Below, one piece after another: positions 27,706-36,604 of a stretch of 64,000 nucleotides of DNA (the first letter of the stretch is position 1; every line of letters begins with the position of its first letter). A model generated the notes under the pieces. That model was not told the origin of the DNA and searched no databases. It worked only from the letters and a program-made list of their open reading frames with translations. The translations under genes and the position numbers were made by a program. Source of the stretch: Microbulbifer variabilis. Lineage in GTDB: Bacteria > Pseudomonadota > Gammaproteobacteria > Pseudomonadales > Cellvibrionaceae. The stretch covers positions 2,029,001 to 2,093,000 of the forward strand of contig NZ_CP092418.1 of assembly GCF_023716485.1 (NCBI RefSeq), given 5' to 3'.

Positions 27706-28872
27706 ATGTTAAGTTTTGAATTTAATACTACAAAATCGATTATAAACGGCCCTGGCGGGTTAAATAAAATTAGTGAGATATGTGACCAATTAAATATCAC
27801 TAAGTTGTTAGTGGTCACTGATCAAGGTATTGTAAATTGTGGTTTGGTTAAGAAACTGAAGGAGCAATTACATAGTAAATTCGCGACCATTATCTTTGAT
27901 GGCGTTAGTGCTGATCCTAAAGAGCAGATCGTATTGTCGGCAGTAGCCTTAGCAAAGCAGCATAATGTTGATGGTGTAATTGGATTTGGTGGTGGCAGTT
28001 CAATGGATACCGCTAAAGTGGTTGCTGTAATGATGGATTCTAACCAACCTCTAGAACAGCTATATGGGCTTGAACGAGTTCAAGGAGGTCGCGTACCTTT
28101 GGTTTTAATACCTACCACTGCTGGCACAGGTTCAGAAGTAACACCCATCGCGGTTTTAACAACAGGAGAAACCACCAAAGATGGCATCGTCTCTAAACAA
28201 TTATTACCAGATGTTGCCTTATTAGATGCACAATTAACTCTAGGGTTGCCAGCTCATGTGACTGCTGCAACTGGCATTGATGCTATGGTGCATGCCATAG
28301 AGGCATATACGTCTAAGCATAAAAAAAATGCCTATTCAGATATGCTAGCTAAGCAGGCGTTGCTATTGCTTTCAAGAAATATAGAACAGGCCACACATCA
28401 TGGCGAGGACATAGATGCAAGACAAAATATGTTATTGGGTGCCTGCCTTGCAGGTCAAGCTTTTGCCAATGCACCAGTTGCCGCTGTACATGCTCTAGCT
28501 TACCCATTAGGGGGGCATTTTCATGTGCCTCATGGATTGGGCAACTCGTTAGTATTACCACATGTAATGCGCTTTAATCAGAGTGATACAGCCAAGCTCT
28601 ATAGTGAATTGGCGCCATATATTTGTGAACACATAAATACGTCTCAATCAGATCAAAAAGTGTGTTCTGATCTCATTGCCTTTATTGAGCGGCTAATTGA
28701 ACGATTAAAATTACCCCGGACCTTAAAGCAATTAGATATTGGCGAGCACCATTTAGAGGTGCTCGCCACTGATGCAATGCTACAAACTCGCTTACTAATC
28801 AATAATCCGAAACCGCTGTCTCATGATGATGCACTCCTGATTTATCAGGCTGCTTATGAGGAGGCTTTGTGA
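27706..28872 (+). CDS. Iron-containing alcohol dehydrogenase
   Basis: A 388-aa group III metal-dependent alcohol dehydrogenase that would interconvert an alcohol and an aldehyde or ketone with NAD(P). The nucleotide site GVIGFGGGSSMDTAKVVAVM is followed by the family signatures PTTAGTGSEVTPIAVL and GIDAMVHAIEAYTS. The metal-ligand histidines are in AVHALAYPLGGHFHVPHG. Its stop overlaps the start of a thioesterase (GTGA), so the two are coupled and probably act on the same acyl or aldehyde substrate. Confidence 0.92.
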   Translation: MLSFEFNTTKSIINGPGGLNKISEICDQLNITKLLVVTDQGIVNCGLVKKLKEQLHSKFATIIFDGVSADPKEQIVLSAVALAKQHNVDGVIGFGGGSSMDTAKVVAVMMDSNQPLEQLYGLERVQGGRVPLVLIPTTAGTGSEVTPIAVLTTGETTKDGIVSKQLLPDVALLDAQLTLGLPAHVTAATGIDAMVHAIEAYTSKHKKNAYSDMLAKQALLLLSRNIEQATHHGEDIDARQNMLLGACLAGQAFANAPVAAVHALAYPLGGHFHVPHGLGNSLVLPHVMRFNQSDTAKLYSELAPYICEHINTSQSDQKVCSDLIAFIERLIERLKLPRTLKQLDIGEHHLEVLATDAMLQTRLLINNPKPLSHDDALLIYQAAYEEAL

Positions 28873-29309
28873 GTAAGCAGGCTGTGTTACGTACAGATTA
28901 TTTTTATTTTGAAGAGTTAACTACCAGATGGATGGATAATGATGTGTATGGGCATGTAAATAATGTAGTTTACTACTCCTATTTTGACACCATTGTGAAC
29001 AGCTTTTTGATTAATAAGGCTGAATTAGATATTAAAACCAGTGAGAACATTGGTTACATAGTCAAATCTGATTGTAATTATTTGGCCGGTATTTCTTACC
29101 CTGAAAAAATACTTGGTGCTTTTAGGGTTAATAGAATAGGCAATTCTTCGGTGGAATATGGTGTCGCGATTTTTAAAGAAAATCAAGAAAATGCATGTGC
29201 GCATGGCTCTATGACGCATGTCTTTGTTAATCGCCATACCGAACAGCCGACAAAAATTTCTGGTCAATTGCTCAGGGCGTTACAAAGTGTATCATTTGGT
29301 GCTGGTTAA
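28869..29309 (+). CDS. Acyl-CoA thioesterase (4HBT hotdog family)
   Basis: A 146-aa hotdog-fold thioesterase. TRWMDNDVYGHVNNVVYYSY is the 4-hydroxybenzoyl-CoA thioesterase signature with the catalytic Asp and the HVNN loop. The start is GTG in the four-base overlap with the dehydrogenase, with GAGGAGG just upstream. The last codons (SFGAG and stop) lie inside a repeated segment also found at 44085-44160, so the original C-terminus may have been replaced. Confidence 0.88.
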   Translation: MSKQAVLRTDYFYFEELTTRWMDNDVYGHVNNVVYYSYFDTIVNSFLINKAELDIKTSENIGYIVKSDCNYLAGISYPEKILGAFRVNRIGNSSVEYGVAIFKENQENACAHGSMTHVFVNRHTEQPTKISGQLLRALQSVSFGAG

Positions 29310-29370
29310 CTTTTTAGTCGATAGGGTTGGGGGTTATACTTTTTAATTGGTTGGTGTCCAGGGTTACTCT
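29294..29370. repeat. Short dispersed repeat, copy 1 (partner at 44085-44160)
   Basis: ATTTGGTGCTGGTTAAC, TTTTAGTCGATAGGGTTGG and GGGTTATACTTT are shared with 44085-44160 with few differences over about 75 bases. It ends in GGTGTCCAGGG, a string also seen at the outer end of several csrA repeats. It overlaps the end of the thioesterase gene. Confidence 0.75.
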
Positions 29371-29649
29371 TTACACTGATGGCCTATTTTCTTTCAGCTG
29401 GTTATGAAGATGAATGGGAAAAGGTAACTGATAAAATTAGAGTATACAGATTGCAGTAACGCTAACTATGTCTTGAACTCAGCTGATCCTCCTAATTAGT
29501 GTTGATTTTTCAGTTATAGAGGGTGGGGAGTTACTTTCTGATAAGTGTGAAGATAAATGTAGGATTGTGACATTGCCCATCATAGAAATAGTGTGCGCTC
29601 AAAGGTGCCACTATGATGATGAAAGAGGGGAGGAGGTTTGGTTGGTGTT

Positions 29650-29930
29650 CCCTCCATTGTGAATCAGCTCTCACCGTCTTTCGGTGCCTACTTTTTGTTC
29701 TCTTTTGATACGCGTATAGATCCCTTCACGATGGGCGGGGAGGGATTTGGGGGCGCGGATGCCTATCTTTACTTGATTTCCTTTCACTTCCAGCACTATT
29801 ACTGAGACGGATGTCTCAGCTTGTAGATTTTCGTCGGTTTGGCGTTGTGGAAGTGGATCAGTAAAAGACGGGGATTAGGTACTGGGAAGTTGGGGAGTCG
29901 CTTCAAGTTTCTGAGTTAACTAATTGGATT
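29650..29930 (-). pseudogene. csrA-repeat copy (nearly full csrA, start lost)
   Basis: The minus-strand frame is open across the whole CsrA core: [19 protein letters not shown], then [15 protein letters not shown] and a REQKVG tail. The beta-1 segment and ATG are gone (PLPQRQTDENLQ replaces the usual [15 protein letters not shown]), and one Glu of HREEIY is Gly. The conserved outer end (AAGTTGGGGAGTCGCTTCAAG) is present, but part of the usual upstream region is deleted. This copy is otherwise one of the best-preserved cores. Confidence 0.8.
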
Positions 29931-30043
29931 CGCTATGACTCTAATGGCAAAGGGGATCGGGTTTGCGGCTGGCTATGGCTCGTCGTTAAGCATTGAAGTA
30001 ATATCGCTTACCAGTATGGGATTGAAACTTATGGAGTGAGTCA

Positions 30044-30559
30044 ATGGGTCTTAATGTTTTGAGCTTTACACGGGATGATGCCATAGGGCACGCAAAACTA
30101 CACAAACGTGCCAATCAAGTCTATATGAAGAGATTTGATGTGGATGTGGTGCTTAGGAAAGGAAAGCTTGATAATCCGCAGATCGATAAGGTTAGGTATC
30201 GTGAGGACCATCGGCCAATGATGGTGAAAAACAACAGAACGGGTGAAGAAAGGCCCAAGCGAAACGATATCGTAACCTACCGGATGCCAGGCTCTTCAGA
30301 GCCGTATATTTTGGCTAAATCGGGTGGGGTATCACTTTTCGATGGTATCAGTAGCAAAGTTCCATTTAGAGAGGGAAAGGATGCTTGGTGGATAATTACC
30401 AAAGATGCGAGATTGGAACCAGGGTTGATTATTGCAAAAGATATGTTTCCCGATGCAGAAGGCAATACCCACTACTCGATTGAAGCGGAAATCGACATGC
30501 CTGTTTCCGAGTATTTTGAAAAGCTTGCCGCCTTAAAAAAATATATGAGAGTTAAGTAA
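30044..30559 (+). CDS. Tse2-like ADP-ribosyltransferase toxin (predicted)
   Basis: A 171-aa protein whose C-terminal half resembles Tse2, the Pseudomonas type VI effector toxin with an ADP-ribosyltransferase-like fold. Matching landmarks in order are GGVSLFD (residues 94-100; Tse2 has GGTSVFD), LEPGLIIAKD (124-133; IPPDLKVKQD) and THYSIEAEIDMP (142-153; THYTIMPAKPM). There is no signal peptide or PAAR/Rhs fusion, so it would act in the cytoplasm, either delivered or as a toxin-antitoxin module. GGAGTGAG precedes the ATG. The next gene overlaps its stop (TAATG) and encodes a small acidic protein, as expected for immunity. The similarity was recognised from memory, not from a search. Confidence 0.72.
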   Translation: MGLNVLSFTRDDAIGHAKLHKRANQVYMKRFDVDVVLRKGKLDNPQIDKVRYREDHRPMMVKNNRTGEERPKRNDIVTYRMPGSSEPYILAKSGGVSLFDGISSKVPFREGKDAWWIITKDARLEPGLIIAKDMFPDAEGNTHYSIEAEIDMPVSEYFEKLAALKKYMRVK

Positions 30560-30768
30560 TGTCTTATAACTACAAAGATTTGAACTATATACGAGAAGCC
30601 CTTGCTTGCTACGAAGAAAAATTATGTGATGTTGATATTAATGAATGTGATGATGAAGAAGCTGAAGAGCTTCAAGAAGATATTCTATACATGGGGCGTT
30701 TGAGGGCGTTGACCGATAGAATGATTGACGAGTGGGAGAATAGGGGCCCCACTTTAACCTCAGTCTGA
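30559..30768 (+). CDS. Putative immunity/antitoxin partner of the Tse2-like toxin (69 aa)
   Basis: A very acidic helical 69-aa protein (KLCDVDINECDDEEAEELQE, then DRMIDEWENRGP). No family is recognised. Its ATG overlaps the toxin stop, giving tight translational coupling, and a hairpin terminator follows, so the pair forms its own transcription unit. Small size and strong negative charge opposite a basic toxin support an immunity or antitoxin role, which is inference. Confidence 0.65.
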   Translation: MSYNYKDLNYIREALACYEEKLCDVDINECDDEEAEELQEDILYMGRLRALTDRMIDEWENRGPTLTSV

Positions 30769-30805
30769 AGGTCGGGACATAAAGTAAAAAGGTTAAAGTA
30801 GTTAA

Positions 30806-30828
30806 GGCCTCCCTTATGTAGGGAGGTC
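30806..30828 (+). terminator. Hairpin terminator after toxin/immunity pair
   Basis: GGCCTCCCT and AGGGAGGTC pair around a five-base loop, followed by a T-containing stretch (GTATTT), 38 bases after the immunity gene stop. Confidence 0.6.
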
Positions 30829-30905
30829 GTATTTAGCTAATTATTTAGACAAATATAGGTACAGGTTGCATCTGCCTTCAACTGCCTAACCTAGGTTTTT
30901 GTTTC

Positions 30906-31145
30906 ATGAAGAGATTTATACTCCTGGCATGCAAACTTCTATTGGTAACCGCTGCATTTATACTGCTGCTGTTAGTGTCATTTCTAACTACTACGCTATT
31001 GGTGCAAGGAGATCAACACCCAGAAAGCTGGGTGATAAATGTCTATGATATTTCTGCTATGGCGATAGTAATTGCCCTTTATATTGCCGTAATGGTATTT
31101 ACGTTCAGAAGATTTATTAAGACAGAAAAGCGCCTCAGGGAGTAG
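30906..31145 (+). CDS. Small membrane protein (79 aa), unknown function
   Basis: No family recognised. Two transmembrane segments (LLLVTAAFILLLLVSFLTTT and IVIALYIAVMVFTF) are separated by a polar loop with WVINVYD, and the C-terminus is short and basic (RRFIKTEKRLRE). Positively charged ends suggest both termini are cytoplasmic. No Shine-Dalgarno is obvious. Confidence 0.5.
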   Translation: MKRFILLACKLLLVTAAFILLLLVSFLTTTLLVQGDQHPESWVINVYDISAMAIVIALYIAVMVFTFRRFIKTEKRLRE

Positions 31146-31235
31146 AAGTATAGTGATGTGATTAGCTTTCGCTGTGTGTCCAAAAAATTCACGCTTGGGC
31201 TTAAGATAGATTGACCTTTATATATGATGTAGATT

Positions 31236-31763
31236 GTGGAGATTCGTTTGAAACTTAAAGTAGTAACCTCTAAAGCTGACCATAATAATTTTTGTGACTA
31301 TGTGGTATGTAGTCGTTTGAAATCTCATACATGGATATCGATTCTTAAGATCTTAGTTGTTTGGTTGGCTATCGGTTTAATTTTTATGTCTTGTGTTCAG
31401 TTTAAGGCTGGGAAAATTGAGCTGAGTCCGTTCATATTAGTTATGGTAATATCACTTGCGTTTCTTTTTTATGTTGCTCTTAGTAGGTTGTTGGCTGTAA
31501 AAATAGGCGAGTGCTTTACACCAAACAAAGATGGAATAATATTAGGCTCTAAAGAGTATGAGATTACTCCAGAGGGTATTAAAGAAACTTGTTAACATGG
31601 CCATAGTTTCTATAGTTGGGCAGTGGTTGAGCAGGTAGAGGAAGTTAATGGGGCAGTTTATGTTTTTGTGGATCAAGCATTAGCTTTGATTTTTACAGCT
31701 GAATCATTAGAGCAAATTGATTTTAAAGATGATCTTTTAGATACATTGAAAATGCATACATAA
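31236..31763 (+). pseudogene. YcxB-like membrane protein gene with an in-frame stop
   Basis: The open part (119 aa) has two transmembrane segments (ISILKILVVWLAIGLIF and FILVMVISLAFLFYVALS) and ends at TAA 31593-31595 after EYEITPEGIKETC. The same frame then continues without further stops for 55 codons (HGHSFYSWAVVEQVEEVNG ... VFVDQALALIF) to TAA at 31761-31763. This is the layout of YcxB-family proteins, whose conserved C-terminal domain follows two helices. A single nonsense change therefore separates the domain; the gene is probably inactive. Confidence 0.7.
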
Positions 31764-31781
31764 TACACCCAAGATACATTT

Positions 31782-31810
31782 AGGCCAGAATGCGGCATCT
31801 GGCCTTTTTA
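31782..31810 (+). terminator. Intrinsic terminator
   Basis: AGGCCAGA and TCTGGCCT pair around an eight-base loop and are followed by TTTTT. It sits 19 bases after the natural stop of the YcxB-like pseudogene, which supports the extended reading of that gene. Confidence 0.75.
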
Positions 31811-31964
31811 AGAAAAATACTATTTCCGGTCTAACAACTTATCATGTGAAAAAGTATAGATTATGAACCGAATAATAGTTTAGGATATCTGTGCCCCTAT
31901 AAAAGTGTTAGGAATATTTGTTTCTGAATTTTCAGGGGGAGAGAGATACTTGATCCATTTAATT

Positions 31965-32225
31965 CTGAGGTATGCTTGCTTCCTACTGATGCTTAAGGTG
32001 TGAGCGGGAATCCCTGTTGGGGGAGTTTGGTAAGGGTGGTTTGCGGGTGGGGAACGATCGCCGTGGGCAGAATACCGAAGTGTGGTTGCCAGTCATCCTG
32101 AGTCGGTGCTTAACTATAGCTTTTTGAAGTTACATCTTTTTATATAGTTTCTGTACCAATTTTCTAGCCTGGCTACTGTTACACTGCTAGGTAGTCTATG
32201 TACTGGGTGTCCAGAGTTTGTTTCC
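31965..32225. repeat. Partial csrA-repeat (upstream part only)
   Basis: CTTCCTACTGATGCTTAAGG, GGGGGAGTTTGGTAAGGG, TGCGGGTGGGGAACGATCG and CTGAGTCGGTGCTTAACTATA match the region upstream of csrA in the copies at 37505-37960 and 32820-33255. It ends at GGGTGTCCAGAG. The csrA coding half is absent. A plus-strand gene starts 100 bases later. Confidence 0.65.
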
Positions 32226-32324
32226 TTGATATTGTCTCGCGAATGTCAATGTTTCACAGGAGGAAGTATGACCTCTAGACTCTTCGCCACTCTGTGAGAG
32301 TTATATATTTAATTGAGATAGATC

Positions 32325-32648
32325 GTGAAAAAAGTTCTTAAAGGTTTGTTAATGTCAACGGCACTGGTCACCACGGGCTTTTTCCTGGGTTGGTGGGCAA
32401 ATTCTCCAAGTTATGACCTGCTCTGTTCCAACCCCTCCGTTTATGTTTTGAGTCAGGATGTCACGGCTCAAGGTATTAGCATAGCAGCCGGCACGGAGGT
32501 CGATCTTCGCTCATGTGAGTATGCAAACAGGTTTACGGTCAGTTTGTATGAGGAAAAGGGCTCTAGAGAAGAGTTGTTTCAATTTAAAAATAGCGCTCCA
32601 AATATAGGTAACCACGGTGCCAGCCAATATCCTATTGAAGAGCATTAG
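32325..32648 (+). CDS. Hypothetical exported or anchored protein (107 aa)
   Basis: No family recognised. GTG start with GAGATAG upstream. An N-terminal hydrophobic segment (LLMSTALVTTGFFLGWWA, residues 8-25) acts as an anchor or signal, followed by a short domain with two cysteines (DLLCSNPSVYVL and VDLRSCEYANRF) suited to a periplasmic disulfide. It sits right after the csrA-repeat half at 31965-32225, a position shared with most cargo genes of this region. Confidence 0.55.
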   Translation: MKKVLKGLLMSTALVTTGFFLGWWANSPSYDLLCSNPSVYVLSQDVTAQGISIAAGTEVDLRSCEYANRFTVSLYEEKGSREELFQFKNSAPNIGNHGASQYPIEEH

Positions 32649-32819
32649 TAAATGTATAATCAGGCAGAGCTTTATATACCTTTTGCACGATCGCTACGCT
32701 CCTATCTTCATACGAAAAATCCACAAAGCAAGCTCCGACTGATGTCTACATAAGTACCATTCTCAAAACTTGATACATCCCTATCTGATAGAGGATGGTC
32801 TCGAAAAAGATAGGGGTAT

Positions 32820-33255
32820 TGTAGGCTCCTTCCTTGAAGAATCTGATCTCGATACCTTCCATTGCCTATTTTTCGATACGCACGTGGATCTCTTTACGAT
32901 GGGCTGAAAGTGATTTGGGGGCGTGGATGCCTGCTTTTCACTTCCAGTACAGTAGCTAGTACATTTGTTCCGTTTTAAAGGCTTTCGCAGGTTCGGTGCT
33001 TTATGGTCAACCTATTTGATTCCAGCTAATACGCAAGCCGAGAATGGGCGTTCCTCGGTTGGGGAGTTTAGTAATTGGTTCTTTGGGAACCGGAGTGGCC
33101 GTGGTGGTACAGAATAGGGTATGGTGGGCTCTATTCTTCCCAAGTTGGTATTTCTCTATAACTTATTGAATTTACATAATTTTTTTAGTTTTAATATTAA
33201 TGCCCTGTCTGGTTTCTGCTGTCAAGCTCGCGATTTTATTTTATGGGTGCCAAGG
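32820..33255 (-). pseudogene. csrA-repeat copy (csrA with stop and deletion)
   Basis: The minus-strand reading begins LTIKHRTCESL, where a TTG replaces ATG, and meets TAA at codon 12. A deletion removes the GNQVK segment. IHAPKSLSAHRKEIHVRI is still clear. The full upstream region is present (TCCAGCTAATACGCAAGCCG, GTTGGGGAGTTTAGTAATTGG, GTACAGAATAGGG, TTCCCAAGTTGGTATTTCTC) out to GGGTGCCAAGG. It aligns end to end with the copy at 37505-37960, defining a unit of about 440-460 bases. Confidence 0.85.
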
Positions 33256-33342
33256 ATGAAGCTATTAGTTAGGTTTCATTTTCACATAAGATGCATATAG
33301 AATTTATTGGCATCGCCATGGATACTAAGTGTAAGAACAGTT

Positions 33343-33753
33343 ATGAGCAGCTATACAAAAAAACAAGTATTATTTTATATAACTTTAGCCGGAAGTTTAT
33401 CTTCCATTATTACGTATTTTTCACCTAGCGTTTACGACAAGTATATATCGCAAGGAGATAATAGTCCTGTAGTTAAGTCAGAAGGTGGATCTGTAAGTAT
33501 AACTTATGATCAGAAAGCAAATTTAATTGATTCTATTAGATCATCTAAGCCGGAAATTTCTCTCTCTCAATTTAAGATGTTAAGAAAAGGGATGACTTAC
33601 AAAGAAGTGGAGCGTATTTTAGGTCAAAAAAGCGATGTATATTACAATGGTCAATTCTCTGAAATGCACGGTTGGGGGAGTGAGACATTTCTTTACATAA
33701 CGACAACATATGAAAATGGTAGATTGATTGCGATGTCCCAAAGTGGATTGTGA
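33343..33753 (+). CDS. Membrane-anchored BamE/SmpA-like small protein
   Basis: About 136 aa from the preferred ATG at 33343; the frame opens with a TTG at 33307. A hydrophobic anchor (VLFYITLAGSLSSIITYF) precedes a linker and a C-terminal fold in which FKMLRKGMTYKEVERILGQK is the BamE/SmpA (DUF3862-type) helix signature. LYITTTYENGRLIAMSQSGL then gives the closing strands. Such domains occur in outer-membrane assembly and in many small lipoproteins; no lipobox is present here. It follows a csrA repeat by about 90 bases. Function unknown. Confidence 0.65.
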   Translation: MSSYTKKQVLFYITLAGSLSSIITYFSPSVYDKYISQGDNSPVVKSEGGSVSITYDQKANLIDSIRSSKPEISLSQFKMLRKGMTYKEVERILGQKSDVYYNGQFSEMHGWGSETFLYITTTYENGRLIAMSQSGL

Positions 33754-33919
33754 ATGTTGAATACGTGATCAATTATTTTAATTTAATTTTTAGGACTTTA
33801 GCTCCCTATAAAGTTACTTCTTATTCCCCGGCTATTGTTGAATACTTGACTTCAAAAAGGTGTGAAGGACTTTGTTAGGTAGCACTTTTAGATAGATGGG
33901 AGCATGAAAATTATATGTT

Positions 33920-33938
33920 GAGGCTCAAGGTGAGCCTC
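33920..33938 (+). terminator. Hairpin, possible terminator
   Basis: GAGGCTCA and TGAGCCTC form a perfect eight-base-pair stem with a three-base loop, followed by TGTTCTTTG. It lies at the left edge of the next csrA repeat, so on the minus strand it could also end csrA transcription. Confidence 0.6.
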
Positions 33939-33939
33939 T

Positions 33940-34300
33940 GTTCTTTGATAGTCCCTTCGTAGCGGCTTTCATTGACTATTTTTCATCCCGATTTGTGTGT
34001 ATATAAATCTCTTCACGATATATGGAAAGAATCTGGGGTGTGGACGTCAATCTTTACTTAATTACCATTCACTTTCAGTACTGTGATTGAAACAATGGCC
34101 CAATTCTGGGCTTTCACTGGTTTGGTGATTCATGGTTAATCTGTATGCTTCTTGCTGATATTCAAGCAGTGGGTGGGTATTCCTTGATGGGGGAGTTTGG
34201 TAAGTAATGCTTTCCAGGTCGGGAGCGACCTTGGAGGATTAGATTGGGAGGTATGGACACTAGCCCTATAACTTTTTGAACTTACACCGTATTTGTAGCT
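33940..34300 (-). pseudogene. csrA-repeat copy (frameshifted csrA)
   Basis: AAATCTCTTCACGATATATGG, CAATCTTTACTTAATTACC and CACTTTCAGTACTGTGATTGAAAC are the csrA core in reverse. The minus-strand frame starts LTMNHQTSES and then loses frame. The upstream region is well kept (GCTGATATTCAAGCAGTGGG, TATTCCTTGATGGGGGAG). The next plus-strand gene begins about 250 bases beyond. Confidence 0.75.
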
Positions 34301-34552
34301 TCAATGGATACCACTTACGCTTGTACTTGTTAGCTGAATAATTTCCAGTAAAGCGATTCATGCACTTATTTATATTTTTTCGTTGCATTCTAATCAAGAA
34401 ACTTAGCCTTCCATTGAGTAACTAATATTCCCTTTGGTGTAAATCTTCAGTTAATAGCCTCGGTAGTTTATATTTTTACCGTAGTCATAGCTATAGGATG
34501 AAAGATCTATTTACGTTACTCTAGAACGTGATAAGAAGAACTGGAGACAAGT

Positions 34553-34906
34553 ATGTCAAATAGATTGCAGCTTCCCATTATAGAGATCCTTAAAGATGGA
34601 AAATACTATAGGCTGGATTGGGATGATCATAATTCAGAGGCTGATAGGGTTTTATACGAAAAAAAGGATTCATTAGAAGGTTATATTGAAGGATATTTTG
34701 ATGCATTAGAAAATAATAAAGGACGGATTGTTTGCCTTGCTAGTAATACTGGGACGATCAAAAAGCTTACAAAAGAAAATGCAGAAAAGCTGAAAAGTAT
34801 GCTTGAAAGAATCCTCTACCCTATTGTGACAGCTAGATATAAAAAAATTCAATATCTTGAGAACCTTCCTGAAGTAAAGGTTCAGAGAAAACGGGAAGGT
34901 TCCTAA
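34553..34906 (+). CDS. Hypothetical soluble protein (117 aa)
   Basis: No family recognised. A highly charged protein (YRLDWDDHNSEADRVLYEKK, then a helix with KKLTKENAEKLKSMLERI) with no signal or membrane segment. GGAGACAAGT precedes the ATG as a strong ribosome site. Monocistronic, 250 bases behind a csrA repeat. Confidence 0.55.
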   Translation: MSNRLQLPIIEILKDGKYYRLDWDDHNSEADRVLYEKKDSLEGYIEGYFDALENNKGRIVCLASNTGTIKKLTKENAEKLKSMLERILYPIVTARYKKIQYLENLPEVKVQRKREGS

Positions 34907-35009
34907 TAAAAGATTGAAGCTTATACCTGCTTTTTTAGAAGGCTGGTTGGCATACGTCTTTATACCATCAGTCTTATACTCATGATATCAAGCATGATAA
35001 GAGGCCCAC

Positions 35010-35387
35010 ATGAAAAAATTACTTTTAGATAAAGATCTTTCTAAGGATTTACTTCAGAGTATTGGCTATTACATGTTATTGGCGGGAATTGCTAGGTTTT
35101 GCATTCCTTCTGTTAAAGCAGCGACTTTTTTTCCTAAGTTAGGATTTGTAATTTTTTTTATTGGATTGTCATGGTTTATCAGTGTATATATTTTCATTCA
35201 TGTGGTGCATCCAATTGTGAAAATTTATCATCCAGAATTTTCATTGCCTGAAGTAGATCTAGAGAACGAGCGTAAAATAGCCTGGAGAGAAATTGTCTAT
35301 ACAAGGTCATTTATATTAATGATGGTTTTGTATTTAACAACACTATATCTAGGTTTCGTGATTGTTGGCTGGGCGCTCCCTAAGTAA
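35010..35387 (+). CDS. Membrane protein (125 aa), unknown function
   Basis: No family recognised. Three hydrophobic segments are visible: GYYMLLAGIARFCIPSV, LGFVIFFIGLSWFISVYIFI and FILMMVLYLTTLYLGFVIVG. AAGAGG precedes the ATG. The GIY-YIG gene follows 70 bases downstream and could share a transcript. Confidence 0.55.
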   Translation: MKKLLLDKDLSKDLLQSIGYYMLLAGIARFCIPSVKAATFFPKLGFVIFFIGLSWFISVYIFIHVVHPIVKIYHPEFSLPEVDLENERKIAWREIVYTRSFILMMVLYLTTLYLGFVIVGWALPK

Positions 35388-35457
35388 TTACTTGAAATTT
35401 TTAGTTAGAAGTTAATGGCATTTTTGATTGATATAGTATGCTTTTGAGGGTATATGT

Positions 35458-35982
35458 ATGATTAGTGAAGAATATTCTGTTTACTGGATAAGATTGCATA
35501 ATCATAAAGATATTTATAAGCAAGGATATATTGGCGTAACTAATAATATTGAGCGTCGTTGGAATCAACATAAAAGCCAAATTTTAGAAACTGACAAGAA
35601 AGTTAACAAGCGTCCCCTATATCGTGCTTTTCGTAAGCTTGGTTTGGAATGTTTCGATTTTAGTGTAGTGGAGGGAGGGTTAGATAAGTGGACTGCGCAC
35701 AACCTCGAGTTTTGTTTACGACCACATAAAAATATTGGTTATAACTTTGCGCAAGGGGGGAACTTGTATGGTAGTCCACTTCTATGTAGCACTTTGTCAT
35801 CAATCGTAGCTGACCCCAAAAGTAGACAGAAAGTGTTATCAGGCTTCAAGGAGGCAATTATATATTACAGTAAGACGGAGAAAGAGCATAACAATAGAAT
35901 GTATCTGACAATTAAAAATGTGCTTCCGTTTCAGAATGGTCCGTTTTATCTTTCGAGCAATTTCAGCCTTAAACTAAAATAA
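35458..35982 (+). CDS. GIY-YIG nuclease domain protein
   Basis: A 174-aa protein with an N-terminal GIY-YIG endonuclease domain. SVYWIRLH replaces the GIY half and QGYIGVTNNIERRWNQHKS supplies YIG with the catalytic Arg and the His-containing helix. FDFSVVEG gives strand 3, and HNLEFCLRP brings the conserved Glu for metal binding. The C-terminal 70 residues (SSIVADPKSRQKVLSGFKEA) resemble the modular DNA-binding tail of homing-endonuclease-like proteins. It may be a solitary homing-type nuclease or a cargo-specific enzyme. Catalytic motifs look intact. Confidence 0.8.
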   Translation: MISEEYSVYWIRLHNHKDIYKQGYIGVTNNIERRWNQHKSQILETDKKVNKRPLYRAFRKLGLECFDFSVVEGGLDKWTAHNLEFCLRPHKNIGYNFAQGGNLYGSPLLCSTLSSIVADPKSRQKVLSGFKEAIIYYSKTEKEHNNRMYLTIKNVLPFQNGPFYLSSNFSLKLK

Positions 35983-36120
35983 TACAATGCTTATTTTGAT
36001 TGATTTTTGACCGCGCTACAGAAATACGACAGCAAAAAAAGTAGTATTTAGCCATGATTATCAATCTACATGATATATCGATGATAGTGATGTCTCAACG
36101 AAGATAAATCCAGTTTGTAA

Positions 36121-36504
36121 GTTAGTTTTGCGGATATAGTACTTGTAGCAGAGAATGTTTATATCCTTCCAAATAAAATCGAGTCCTTAAAGGTGGCACT
36201 AGAAAACGATGCATGAAAACATTGGAAAATTGGCCAGTACCATTACAGAGCAAGGTGCCGGGATGATGCTATCACGCAACTGGCTCTAATTCAGGGGCAT
36301 TATCATGAAAGAGTCTCATTGATTGAAGATTTTGAATTTTCTCGTAGGGAGGTCAACCCCAAGGATTACCCTTTTCAAGTTGAGCTACCAAGTGCAATTT
36401 TTGAATGGCTCATTTACCTCAATTCTAAATTTGGGAATCCAGAATTAGAAAAAGTTATTGTTCAGCGTATTTTGAGTACGAACTTTTTTGAAGAAGAGCT
36501 ATAA
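36121..36504 (+). pseudogene. Decayed hypothetical gene with an in-frame TGA
   Basis: One frame reads VSFADIVLVAENVYILP up to DNA ending LENDA, then TGA (about 36211), then continues HWKIGQYHYRARCRDDAIT, LIQGHYHERVSLIEDF and EWLIYLNSKFGNPELEKV to TAA at 36504. The stretch is open except for that one stop and lacks a start codon (TAA at 36118). The 61-codon piece from a TTG at 36319 might be read as a gene by itself, but the coding signal extends left of it. Family not recognised. Confidence 0.55.
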
Positions 36505-36604
36505 CAAGTGTTTATAGCAGACGAAAAGAGCTATGTGGATACGATAGTATCTCCTAGTAAAGAGTTCTTCTTCCGAAGATTTTCACTGTGAGTATTTAGC
36601 GAGT

